From contig NZ_VIFM01000090.1 of NCBI RefSeq assembly GCF_006636215.1, forward strand, positions 1 through 38,330: a stretch of 38,330 bases of DNA, in the 5' to 3' direction. Below are positions 22,897-29,203 of the stretch, in pieces. Under the pieces are notes generated by a model. The model was not told the DNA's origin, searched no databases, and saw nothing but the letters and a program-made list of their open reading frames with translations. The position numbers and the translations under genes are program-made. This stretch comes from Myxococcus llanfairpwllgwyngyllgogerychwyrndrobwllllantysiliogogogochensis (GTDB taxonomy: Bacteria > Myxococcota > Myxococcia > Myxococcales > Myxococcaceae). The first letter of the stretch is position 1; every line of letters starts with the position of its first letter.

Positions 22897-24398
22897 CCCA
22901 CGTAAATGGGTGCGGATTCCGCGAGTGGTTCAAGCGCGCGTCGCAAACGTGCGGTCGCGACCTCGGCATAGTCAGGCTCTCTCTCGATTCCGACGAACTC
23001 GAACCCTTCGGCGAGCGCCGCAACACCAGTCGAACCGCTACCCGCGAACAGGTCGAGCACGACGCCACCGGGGGGCGTGATGAGCCTGCACAGCCATCGC
23101 ATCAGGGCAACGGACTTCACGGTTGGGTGATGGTTTGGAGCTGCCCCCGAACGGTTCGCACCGGCTCGTGGCGAACCGGAACCCGAAGCGCCCGGTAGCA
23201 TGTCCGGGTTCGTGCTCCTCGAGGGAAGGTGCTCGCAACCGGCGCTCCGTTCGGCTTTGGTCGGCTTCGCGACGTAGAAGAACCGGCTTGCCCCGCTGTT
23301 GGGGGTCTGTGCGTCGAGCAGCTCAGCCGTGACTTCGTCGAGAGTCACATTCGCGGGCCAACGTCCCGACTCGTCGATGCGCTGCTGTGGGCGGTCCGCG
23401 CCGTAGACCGCACTCGTCACAGCGTCAGCTCGACCGGGGTTGCGCGCCTTCGAGGCGGACAGGTCTTCGGGGCTCGCGTGCGGAATCCGGCAGGCTGCGA
23501 CGTTGAGCGCGCCCGTTCGCCACTGCTGGACGTTCGCCGCGACGGTGCCCGACAGGGGCTTGCGGCAAAGTATCCAGTGCTCGGAGGCGGGCTTGAGTGC
23601 CGTGCCCCAGCCTTGCCACTGCCGAGCGGCTTCTGTTGCAGGTTCGTCGCGGCGCACACGGGACGAAAGGTTCGCCTTCAGTCCTGTGCTCGCGAGCCAG
23701 AGCTGGCCGGCGGCGGCTCTCTCATGGTGGCCCGTGATGGGACGTCGGAACCAGTTGGGGCCTGGCTTGCCTTTCTCCGTGACGAGTCGTTCAACGAGCG
23801 CGCGAATGGGTTCGGGCACTTCGTCGACTCCGAGCAAGCCGAGCAGCGTCGGCCAGTGGGTTTCGCTGGGCACTTCGGGTTGGGCGCCCTGCGACGTCCA
23901 GTGCCCTGCCATCCCATTGAGTCCGAAGGCCGCGTCAATCCGCGCGTTGGTGAGTCCGGCACGATCTCTCATTTCCGCAATCCAGCGGGTGACGAGCCGG
24001 ACATCGTCCAGAGAGCCTCTTTGCTTATCGATGGCCTGTGACACGTCGAGTGACTTCGGGAACCCCGTGCCAAACAGATGCAGCACGACGTCGCGAATCT
24101 CGAAACCGGCATCCTCCAGTGCGGTCGCCGTCCAGTGAGACGTTCGCGGGAGTGCCCAGACGAGCGCATGGCCCCCGGGCTTGAGGACATGCAGTGCCTT
24201 GCGCATCACATCGGCGAGCCACGCCACCCATGCGTCACGCCCACCCTTGTCGCTATCCCACTCGCGCCCCATGAAGCCGATACCGGCCGGTGGGTCCGTG
24301 ACAATGGCGTCGACGCTGTTGGGAGCGAGAATCTCGCCGACGCGTGCGGCATCTCCGAGGAAGAGCGCCGCACGGTCGGTGAGCAGCTTGTTATCCAT
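22830..24398 (-). CDS. Beta-class N-methyltransferase (N6-adenine or N4-cytosine)
   Basis: The 522-residue enzyme has motif IV first (DAIVTDPPAGIGFMG, DPPA at 35-38) and motif I late (VLDLFAGSGSTGVAALAEG, from about 451), preceded by HPTVKSVALMRWLCRL, the circular order of beta-class MTases. A large central insertion (about 130-400) would hold the target recognition domain. Motif IV has Ala where Tyr/Phe is usual. Notably, the C-terminus (EPLAESAPIYVG) is encoded by repeat R3 itself, and the gene runs on 67 nt into the Cas4-like gene. The start is placed exactly 6 nt after the CATTTA box of R4. It is a second modification enzyme of this phage. Confidence 0.9.
   Translation of the reverse strand: MDNKLLTDRAALFLGDAARVGEILAPNSVDAIVTDPPAGIGFMGREWDSDKGGRDAWVAWLADVMRKALHVLKPGGHALVWALPRTSHWTATALEDAGFEIRDVVLHLFGTGFPKSLDVSQAIDKQRGSLDDVRLVTRWIAEMRDRAGLTNARIDAAFGLNGMAGHWTSQGAQPEVPSETHWPTLLGLLGVDEVPEPIRALVERLVTEKGKPGPNWFRRPITGHHERAAAGQLWLASTGLKANLSSRVRRDEPATEAARQWQGWGTALKPASEHWILCRKPLSGTVAANVQQWRTGALNVAACRIPHASPEDLSASKARNPGRADAVTSAVYGADRPQQRIDESGRWPANVTLDEVTAELLDAQTPNSGASRFFYVAKPTKAERSAGCEHLPSRSTNPDMLPGASGSGSPRAGANRSGAAPNHHPTVKSVALMRWLCRLITPPGGVVLDLFAGSGSTGVAALAEGFEFVGIEREPDYAEVATARLRRALEPLAESAPIYVGCHSPSKAPTAPTQSLQESSSA
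22897..22932 (-). repeat. Start-associated repeat copy R3
   Basis: A leftward copy inside the methyltransferase 3' end, immediately before the Cas4-like GTG. The CATTTA box (22908-22903) is followed by exactly 6 nt and the start codon at 22896. Dyad GCGGAATCCGC is perfect. Confidence 0.92.
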
Positions 24399-24434
24399 AC
24401 CCTCTAAATGGGTGCGGATTCCGCGAGTGGCTCA
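24399..24434 (-). repeat. Start-associated repeat copy R4
   Basis: It fills the entire gap between the primase stop (its TGA is the first 3 nt of the repeat) and the methyltransferase ATG. The CATTTA box (24410-24405) plus exactly 6 nt precedes the ATG at 24398. The dyad is perfect. Confidence 0.92.
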
Positions 24435-26813
24435 CTCGTATGCCGAACTGCTGGGTCCTGCACGCCGCTCGCCGCGCTTCTCCATCGGGGCGTTCCGCAG
24501 TTCGTCCGGCAGGTAGTAGACGAGCGGCCGAGTCCCGTCGCCCATGCGGCGCTGGCCTCGCGTGAAGTGCAATGCCTTGAGGGCCGCGCCGATTTCCCGG
24601 GAGATGCGCGGGTCGACCTGTGCTGGGTGGAGCGCGAAGGCTTCGACGCCGACGTGAAGAATCGTCACATCGCTGGGGCGCTTGTCGGCGGGCATCTCGA
24701 GGAGCCACTTCAAGATGACTTCTTTCCGGCTGTCTCCGGAGTTCTCGGCACGGAGGGCGGCTTGCTGCTCGGCTCCCTCCGCTTCGTCGTTGCTCAGCCA
24801 CCACTCTTCACCCCGATGGAAGCGCACGACGGCCTCGGCCCAAATCTGGTCCCTGTCACGCGCGAGGGCGTCGGTGTCGATGTGGCTGCACTTCACCGGC
24901 CAGAAGCGGCGGTGGCCCGTTGGGTCGCGCAAGTAGTCATCGTCATTGGTCGTCCCGACGAACACGCAACGGCGAGGGGACTTCACGTTGGTGCGCCCGT
25001 ATGGAGGCCGGTACGTGTCGTCCGTCCTGCTGATGAACGCCTTCAGTGCTTGGTCTTCACTCTTGCGGAAGGTGCTCAGCTCGGCCAGTTCGATGAACCA
25101 GAACTGAGAGGCCAGCATCGCACTGTCCTTGTTCGTCACGTCGATGGGGGCATCGCTGAAGTAGCGTCCTCCCAAGATGCGGAACGCGGTCGACTTCCTG
25201 AGCCCCTGGGGGCCCTCAAGAATCATCACCGTGTCCACCTTGCACCCGGGCCGCAGGGCACGCGCGACCGCCGAGATTGCGAACTTCGCCCCGACGGCCC
25301 GCAGGTATCCGGCATCCCCGCGCGCGCCGAAGTACGTCACGAGCAGTTCGTCGAGGCGCGGCTTCCCGTCCCAGACGAGTCCCGCGAGGTAGTCGGCCAC
25401 CGGGTCGTAGCTGTTGCGCTTCGCGACTGCGAGGAGCTGCTGCGCGACGCCCTGTGCTTTCGGTTGCAAGCCGAGCTGGCCGTAGCTGCTGCGCTGAATC
25501 CAGTTGGCGACCAGGACGTCGAGCGTTTCGAGGTCCACGCGGGGACCAAGGGGCCCGCCTTCGACCTCAAGTACCTTCGTGACTTCGTTGAAGCGGAAGA
25601 CGCCGCGCCACTCGGGGGCGCTGAGAAGCACCGTGAAGAGGTTCGCTTCGCAGTTCCGAATCGCCTTGCTCCCGTCCTTCGTGATGTCGAGAACGAGGTC
25701 TTTCACCCATGCGTCGGGGTCGGGGGCATCCTCCTCGTGTCCAGGGCCATCGGTCTGCGGGGCCGCGGGCGCGTTGCTCCCCAGGGCGTTCCAAATCGCG
25801 TTGTTCGCCGCGAGCCGCCCGGCATCCCGGGTGCGACGGCGCTCCCGGTGACGTCGCAGCTTGAGGAGGGCCTGTTCGCACAGGTGTTCGGTCCCCTCTC
25901 GCCAGTCCGTTGCCGCGAACGACGCGCGGAACAGCTCAAGGATTGCCGTTTCGGGCGTGCATAGCGGCAGGACGAAAGCCGCGCACGACATGAGGGCGTT
26001 CAGCGTGGTGTCTTGCTCGCCGACGGGGGCCAGGGGCTCACCGGCAAGCGCTCGGCGCACGAGGACAACATGCTCGGGCTTGCGGATTCGTCGCAGGTGG
26101 GCCCGCAGCTCGTAGAGGTCGGCGGGAGCCCCAACAGGCGCGGACAAATTGGCATGCGCGGGCAGCCCCGAGCGGGACATATCGAGCAGCGCATCGACAT
26201 CGAGGGGGGCCCCTTCTCCACTGTGGGTGAACGGCTCGGCTCCCAAGGGGGCGTCGGGCAGGTAGTAGATGCGCGCGAGGTCCTTCGTCGCTGGGTCTGC
26301 GGGCAGGTTGAGCAGTCGGATTGCCGCCTCGCGCACGGAGGGCCATTCACGGGGGAGCACGGGCCGAGACAGAGGCATCACCAGCCGAAGGCAGTAGTCG
26401 TCAGGGGGTAGGTTGGAGTGCGTCGAGTGAAGGGCGTAAGCCAGCCCGTTTCGCTCGACTGAATCGAGGAACGAGAGCTGCTGCGCGTTCAGATGGTCCA
26501 GGTCGAACACGCCCACGGTTACCGCTCGCACGTTCTCACTGCGCCGACGCTCGACGATGTCGACAGGGCTCCACGCGGGGCCGTTTTTCGCGGGGCAGCC
26601 TCGAACACACGGCGTCGTGGGGCACTGGCTCCGACGGTGCGTGACGAGTTTCGCTGACAGCTCGGGCCAGGACAGGTCGACGCCCTTGGGCGTGTTGTCC
26701 TGCGCGTTCTCGTAGAAGGCGACTCTCAAGGGGGCGCCACTACGCACGAAGGGCGCGGCAAGGGAGTCAGCAACGGGGCGTGGCGACGGGGTGAGTTCGG
26801 TTGAAGTAGTCAC
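24432..26813 (-). CDS. Primase-helicase (AEP primase plus VapE/VirE-like helicase)
   Basis: The 793-residue protein starts with a GTG 6 nt after the CATTTA box of R5. A Cys cluster (C64, C69, C73) precedes an archaeo-eukaryotic primase-like segment with VTVGVFDLDHLN (D104-x-D106) and ALHSTHSNLPPDDY. A linker (about 320-380) leads to a VirE/VapE superfamily-3-like ATPase: Walker A EGPQGLRKSTAFRI (534-542), then FWFIELAELS (Walker B region), the DDTYRPPYGR loop and FVGTTNDDDYLRDPTGHRRFWPV. These fusions make primers and unwind the phage fork. It is the first large gene of the leftward arm. Its TGA forms the start of repeat R4. Confidence 0.9.
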   Translation of the reverse strand: MTTSTELTPSPRPVADSLAAPFVRSGAPLRVAFYENAQDNTPKGVDLSWPELSAKLVTHRRSQCPTTPCVRGCPAKNGPAWSPVDIVERRRSENVRAVTVGVFDLDHLNAQQLSFLDSVERNGLAYALHSTHSNLPPDDYCLRLVMPLSRPVLPREWPSVREAAIRLLNLPADPATKDLARIYYLPDAPLGAEPFTHSGEGAPLDVDALLDMSRSGLPAHANLSAPVGAPADLYELRAHLRRIRKPEHVVLVRRALAGEPLAPVGEQDTTLNALMSCAAFVLPLCTPETAILELFRASFAATDWREGTEHLCEQALLKLRRHRERRRTRDAGRLAANNAIWNALGSNAPAAPQTDGPGHEEDAPDPDAWVKDLVLDITKDGSKAIRNCEANLFTVLLSAPEWRGVFRFNEVTKVLEVEGGPLGPRVDLETLDVLVANWIQRSSYGQLGLQPKAQGVAQQLLAVAKRNSYDPVADYLAGLVWDGKPRLDELLVTYFGARGDAGYLRAVGAKFAISAVARALRPGCKVDTVMILEGPQGLRKSTAFRILGGRYFSDAPIDVTNKDSAMLASQFWFIELAELSTFRKSEDQALKAFISRTDDTYRPPYGRTNVKSPRRCVFVGTTNDDDYLRDPTGHRRFWPVKCSHIDTDALARDRDQIWAEAVVRFHRGEEWWLSNDEAEGAEQQAALRAENSGDSRKEVILKWLLEMPADKRPSDVTILHVGVEAFALHPAQVDPRISREIGAALKALHFTRGQRRMGDGTRPLVYYLPDELRNAPMEKRGERRAGPSSSAYE

Positions 26814-26849
26814 ACCCGGTAAATGAGTGCGGATTTCGCGAGTGGCTCA
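26814..26849 (-). repeat. Start-associated repeat copy R5
   Basis: The copy before the primase-helicase. The CATTTA box (26825-26820) plus exactly 6 nt leads to the GTG at 26813. The dyad arm has one change (GCGAAATCCGC). The TGA of the 15-codon ORF above it overlaps its first bases. Confidence 0.9.
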
Positions 26850-26894
26850 CGGAATCGTCCGAGGCGGCGGGGATGCGGGCCGACGAGCGTGCAT
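26847..26894 (-). CDS. Mini-ORF of 15 codons between repeats R6 and R5
   Basis: ATG at 26894, exactly 6 nt after the CATTTA box of R6, opens MHARRPASPPPRTIP and stops at a TGA that is the first triplet of R5. It has the same stop-repeat-start grammar as the real genes, but is only 15 codons. It may be a leader peptide, or a degenerate gene slot. Confidence 0.3.
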   Translation of the reverse strand: MHARRPASPPPRTIP

Positions 26895-26930
26895 GCCACG
26901 TAAATGCGTGCGACTTCCGCGAGTGGCTCA
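26895..26930 (-). repeat. Start-associated repeat copy R6
   Basis: The CATTTA box at 26906-26901 is followed by 6 nt and an ATG (26894). The inner dyad is GCGGAAGTCGC, which keeps a G-T compatible stem. It shares this variant with R7 and R9. Confidence 0.9.
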
Positions 26931-27041
26931 GGGACGCTCACGAGAGCGGCAGGAGGGGCATGTCACGTAGATGCGTGCGACTTCCGCGCGTGGCCCACGG
27001 CACCGTTGCGGTGAGACATGGTCAAGCCGTCTGTTCTCCAT
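26928..27041 (-). CDS. Possible 37-residue protein read through repeat R7
   Basis: ATG at 27041, next to AAGGA-rich sequence (GAAGGAAGAAAGG), opens a 37-codon frame (MENRRLDHVSPQRC ... ARIYVTCPSCRSRERP) that passes in frame through R7 and ends in the TGA of R6. It is basic and has CPSC, with one further Cys. A nested alternative start at R7 gives a 7-codon ORF (ATG 26961 to TGA 26938-26940). It could be the first gene or leader of the leftward transcript; low confidence because of size. Confidence 0.3.
   Translation of the reverse strand: MENRRLDHVSPQRCRGPRAEVARIYVTCPSCRSRERP
26962..26996 (-). repeat. Start-associated repeat copy R7
   Basis: The copy nearest the centre on the leftward side. 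Its box is CATCTA (26973-26968) with 6 nt to an ATG at 26961. The left arm is diverged (GGCCACGCGCGG). Confidence 0.85.
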
Positions 27042-27120
27042 TCCTTTCTTCCTTCTAGAAGAAGTGAAGTAGGAGAAGGTAGTATATACTAGTATATTAA
27101 GTGCGCGCGATTAAGGGATT
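27042..27120. promoter_or_regulatory. AT-rich palindromic control region between divergent phage arms
   Basis: The perfect 14-bp palindrome ATATACTAGTATAT (27084-27097) overlaps a second 12-bp palindrome TAGTATATACTA (27080-27091), in otherwise very GC-rich DNA. TATACT, a close match to a -10 hexamer, occurs on both strands. CTTCTAGAAG (27053-27062) is a third small palindrome. All repeats R1-R7 point left and R8-R12 point right from here, so this is the natural divergent promoter/operator of the phage. No repressor gene is recognised beside it. Confidence 0.6.
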
Positions 27121-27176
27121 GGGGGACGCGCCTTTCTGACGCCTGACTTGTTGACGCCCCGCTGCCGGGGGCATCC

Positions 27177-27210
27177 GAGCCACTCGCGGAATCCGCACGC
27201 ATCTACCTGG
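27177..27210 (+). repeat. Start-associated repeat copy R8
   Basis: The first rightward copy. It has the perfect dyad GCGGAATCCGC and the box CATCTA (27200-27205). A GTG lies 15 nt beyond the box. It is not preceded by a TGA, as expected for the first unit of a transcript. Confidence 0.88.
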
Positions 27211-27220
27211 GAACGGCTGC

Positions 27221-27364
27221 GTGCCGCTGAGCTGTCGACACGCAGCTCCGCCACGATTCCGTGGGCCACTCGCGGAAGTCGCACGCATTTACGTGGGGAA
27301 TGGCTGCTTGCGCAGGGGCGCCGCAACGCCAGTTCACGAGAGGGTGCTGAATCACCGTGACTGA
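27221..27364 (+). CDS. Possible 47-residue protein read through repeat R9
   Basis: A GTG at 27221 opens a 47-codon frame running through R9 (GPLAEVARIYVG) and ending in a TGA that overlaps the sigma-like GTG start. The part within R9 has the same reading as the leftward ORF through R7 (GPRAEVARIYV). An internal ATG (27300-27302), 8 nt after the R9 box, gives a 16-residue peptide MAACAGAPQRQFTRGC (to 27350). These may be leader peptides or chance frames. Confidence 0.25.
   Translation: MPLSCRHAAPPRFRGPLAEVARIYVGNGCLRRGAATPVHERVLNHRD
27263..27299 (+). repeat. Start-associated repeat copy R9
   Basis: A rightward copy upstream of the sigma-like gene. CATTTA at 27286-27291 is followed by 8 nt and an ATG; the sigma-like GTG is at 27357. 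Inner dyad variant GCGGAAGTCGC as in R6 and R7. Confidence 0.9.
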
Positions 27365-28223
27365 AACTGTCTGTGAAGTGGGCCAGAACGGCATGGGGCG
27401 TGCTCATGGGGTGCCTATGTTTCACGCGTCCACGTGTCCTGGGGTCGGCACTGCGGCGAATGCCGCGCACTACGGGTATGCCACCGAAGCAGCACGGCAA
27501 GCGGCACTTGTTCCACGCATCATGCAGGCCCGCGAGAGTGCCGATGCCGCGCTGGAACGGCGGCTGTCGACTGAGTTGCTCAAGTCCGTTCGGCCAATCA
27601 TCCGCCGTGTCGTCGGGACTGTTCTGGCGGTCGCTGGCTCTCTGTCACCCGAAGACCTCGCCCAAGTCGCGGCGATGGCCGTGCTTCGCACAGTCGGGAA
27701 GTATGACTTCACGAGAGGAAGTCAGTCCTTCGGTGAAGTTGCCTTCTTCCGGGCCAAGACGGCGTGTGAGCAGTTCGCACGGCTCCACGGGAGCGACGTC
27801 CACCTGAGTGACGGGGAGCACAAACGCCGCACCGTGCGTTCAATCCATGGCACCGAACGCAACGTCATCCGAGTCCACCGCATGGATACACAGTCTCATT
27901 TCTCGGACGGTGCGCCAGAGGGCGATTCGTGGGTCGACGAGCTGGAAACCGCACTGCGAGAGATGTCGTGCTTGGAGGCTGACGACGAGTCGCCCGAGGC
28001 GCGCCTGCTCGCGGCTGAACGTCGAGCGCTCGTGTTCGATGCGGTGCGCCGCCTTTCCCCTGCGAAACGGGAGCTGGTCTCCCGGGTGTTCGGCATCGAC
28101 CGCCCTGCTCAGTCGGTGCGCTCCGTGGCCGAAGCATGGGGCGCACCGAAGAGCCGCGTCGACCGGATGCTCGCCCGCGCCCTGGTGGAGCTGCGCGAGT
28201 TGCTCGCAGATGAGGGGGAGTAG
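27357..28223 (+). CDS. Sigma-70-like transcription factor encoded by the phage
   Basis: The 288-residue protein aligns by eye with bacterial sigma factors. The region 2-like helix set is at about 75-145: SLSPEDLAQVAAMAVLRTVG then KYDFTRGSQSFGEVAFFRAK, matching the D-L-x-Q, K-(Y/F)-D and G-x-x-F pattern of core binding and -10 recognition. The region 4-like HTH is at about 222-284: AVRRLSPAKRELVSRVFGI, then SVRSVAEAWGAPKSRVDRML and ARALVELREL. Between them is a charged linker with no clear region 3. A sigma factor as the first gene of the structural arm would redirect host RNA polymerase to phage promoters; the R repeats are the obvious candidate sites. The GTG start is tentative; in-frame ATGs lie at 27393 and 27418. 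Family call good, target inferred. Confidence 0.75.
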   Translation: MTETVCEVGQNGMGRAHGVPMFHASTCPGVGTAANAAHYGYATEAARQAALVPRIMQARESADAALERRLSTELLKSVRPIIRRVVGTVLAVAGSLSPEDLAQVAAMAVLRTVGKYDFTRGSQSFGEVAFFRAKTACEQFARLHGSDVHLSDGEHKRRTVRSIHGTERNVIRVHRMDTQSHFSDGAPEGDSWVDELETALREMSCLEADDESPEARLLAAERRALVFDAVRRLSPAKRELVSRVFGIDRPAQSVRSVAEAWGAPKSRVDRMLARALVELRELLADEGE

Positions 28224-28224
28224 C

Positions 28225-28530
28225 GTGCCCGTCATGCGCGCTGAGCGACGAGGGCCATGTGCCGTGTGCGCCCTCACAATCGAGCCGGGCGAGGTCATCA
28301 CCTACGAGCGAGCCGTCGGCCCTCGGCACATGGCATGTTTGGAAATGGCGGCGTCTCGTCGGAGGAACCAGTACCCGCTGCCATGCGAGCTGTGCGGCGT
28401 GCGTCTAGCGCTTGGACAGGGCGCCCTGACGTCGGTCGAGGAACGACCATCAGGGGACGGGGTGTGGACTCAGTGGCGAGCGAGGTGTGTCGATGTGCAG
28501 GAGTGCGACACGCGAATTCGTGCCATGTAA
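28225..28530 (+). CDS. Small zinc-ribbon-like phage protein
   Basis: The 101-residue product of a GTG (preceded by GAGGGGGAG) carries CAVC near residue 12, CLE at about 38, and CELCGVRLALGQG at about 54, a treble-clef-like Cys arrangement, plus C88 and C94 near the end. The sequence ... VGPRHMACLEMAASRR resembles paired zinc-ribbon modules found in phage proteins of unknown role. It starts 2 nt after the sigma-like stop, so it is co-transcribed, and may act as a DNA-binding or accessory regulatory factor. No specific family is recognised. Confidence 0.6.
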   Translation: MPVMRAERRGPCAVCALTIEPGEVITYERAVGPRHMACLEMAASRRRNQYPLPCELCGVRLALGQGALTSVEERPSGDGVWTQWRARCVDVQECDTRIRAM

Positions 28531-28738
28531 TAACAATCACTGCCTGTGAATTGGGATTACAGTCAGGGTGAACCTTCCTCTGGGCAAGCCCCCCGGGTCG
28601 GATTTTCTTTCTGGGGTGGCTTCCTGGCTTGCTCGGAGCGCACCACTTTCGAGAAATTTTGCGGAAAACCGCTGGGGTGATGCGTTTTGCAGGGCGCACC
28701 CATGAAAAAGTTCGAGAAACCGCACGCATTTACATGGT
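28531..28738. other. Intergenic region upstream of terminase, likely packaging region
   Basis: No ORF is supported. It contains several short G- and C-runs (CCCCCCGGG, TCTGGGGTGGC) and, at its right end, diverged repeat R10. Its place just before the small terminase gene makes it the natural candidate for cos/pac recognition; no site can be defined from sequence alone. Confidence 0.35.
28704..28738 (+). repeat. Start-associated repeat copy R10 (diverged)
   Basis: The left half has diverged (AAAAAGTTCGAGAAACCGC), but the right half keeps CACGCATTTA; CATTTA (28727-28732) plus exactly 6 nt leads to the GTG of the small terminase. Conservation of the box and spacing, not of the dyad, is informative. 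Confidence 0.75.
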
Positions 28739-29203
28739 GTGGCTCGTCCAACCAAACTCACCCCTGAGATTCAGAAGCAGATTTGCGACTACTTGAGGTC
28801 GGGCCTCTTTCGTCGAGCGGCCTCGGGCCTCGTGGGCGTCGACGAGCAGACCCTCTCCCGGTGGTTCCACCGTGGCGCGAGCGAGGCGCGCGGGCCCTAT
28901 CGCGAGTTCTTCGTCGCGGTGAACCGGGCCGAAGCCGAGTTCATGCAGTCGGCGACGGAGACGCTCCAGGCCGCGTCCACGACGAACCCCAAGCACGTCC
29001 AGTGGCTCTTGAGCCGTCGTTTCCCGGAGCTTTACGGGAGGCGTGACAACGTCGAGGCGAAGAGTCCCGAGGACCAGACCGCCGACACCGCCGCGCTGCG
29101 TGAGCTGCTGATTGACCGTCTGGGGAAATTCCTCCCCGACGAGCTGCCCGTGCCCGCCGAAGTCGCCGCCCCTGTGCTGCCCGACGACAAGGGGGGCGAG
29201 TGA
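28739..29203 (+). CDS. terS: Terminase small subunit (HTH)
   Basis: The 154-residue protein begins ARPTKLTPEIQKQICDYL, followed by FRRAASGLVGVDEQTLSRW, a helix-turn-helix as in small terminases, then FVAVNRAEAEFMQSATETL, the oligomerisation-type helix, and HVQWLLSRRFPELYGRRD, a typical terS/host-nuclease-associated ending. It recognises the packaging site and loads the large subunit. The GTG start is fixed by repeat R10. The stop overlaps the TerL start. Confidence 0.85.
   Translation: MARPTKLTPEIQKQICDYLRSGLFRRAASGLVGVDEQTLSRWFHRGASEARGPYREFFVAVNRAEAEFMQSATETLQAASTTNPKHVQWLLSRRFPELYGRRDNVEAKSPEDQTADTAALRELLIDRLGKFLPDELPVPAEVAAPVLPDDKGGE

Noticed and set aside
26814-27299. Cluster of near-identical repeats (R5-R9) looking like a short CRISPR array
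   Set aside because: Spacing is irregular, the copies switch orientation around the AT-rich centre, further copies are scattered over 20 kb at gene starts, and there are no cas1/cas2 or effector genes. They are regulatory-type dispersed repeats.
27808-28224. N-terminal extension of the zinc-ribbon ORF into the sigma-like gene
   Set aside because: It is out of frame with the sigma-like protein and shadow-like; the GTG at 28225 with an upstream GAGGGGGAG is preferred.
28870-28892. GCGAGCGAGGCGCGCGGG in the small terminase gene, matching the core of the 3483/7127 repeat
   Set aside because: It is within codons for Ala-Ser-Glu-Ala-Arg-Gly in GC-rich sequence; a chance match is more likely than a third repeat copy.
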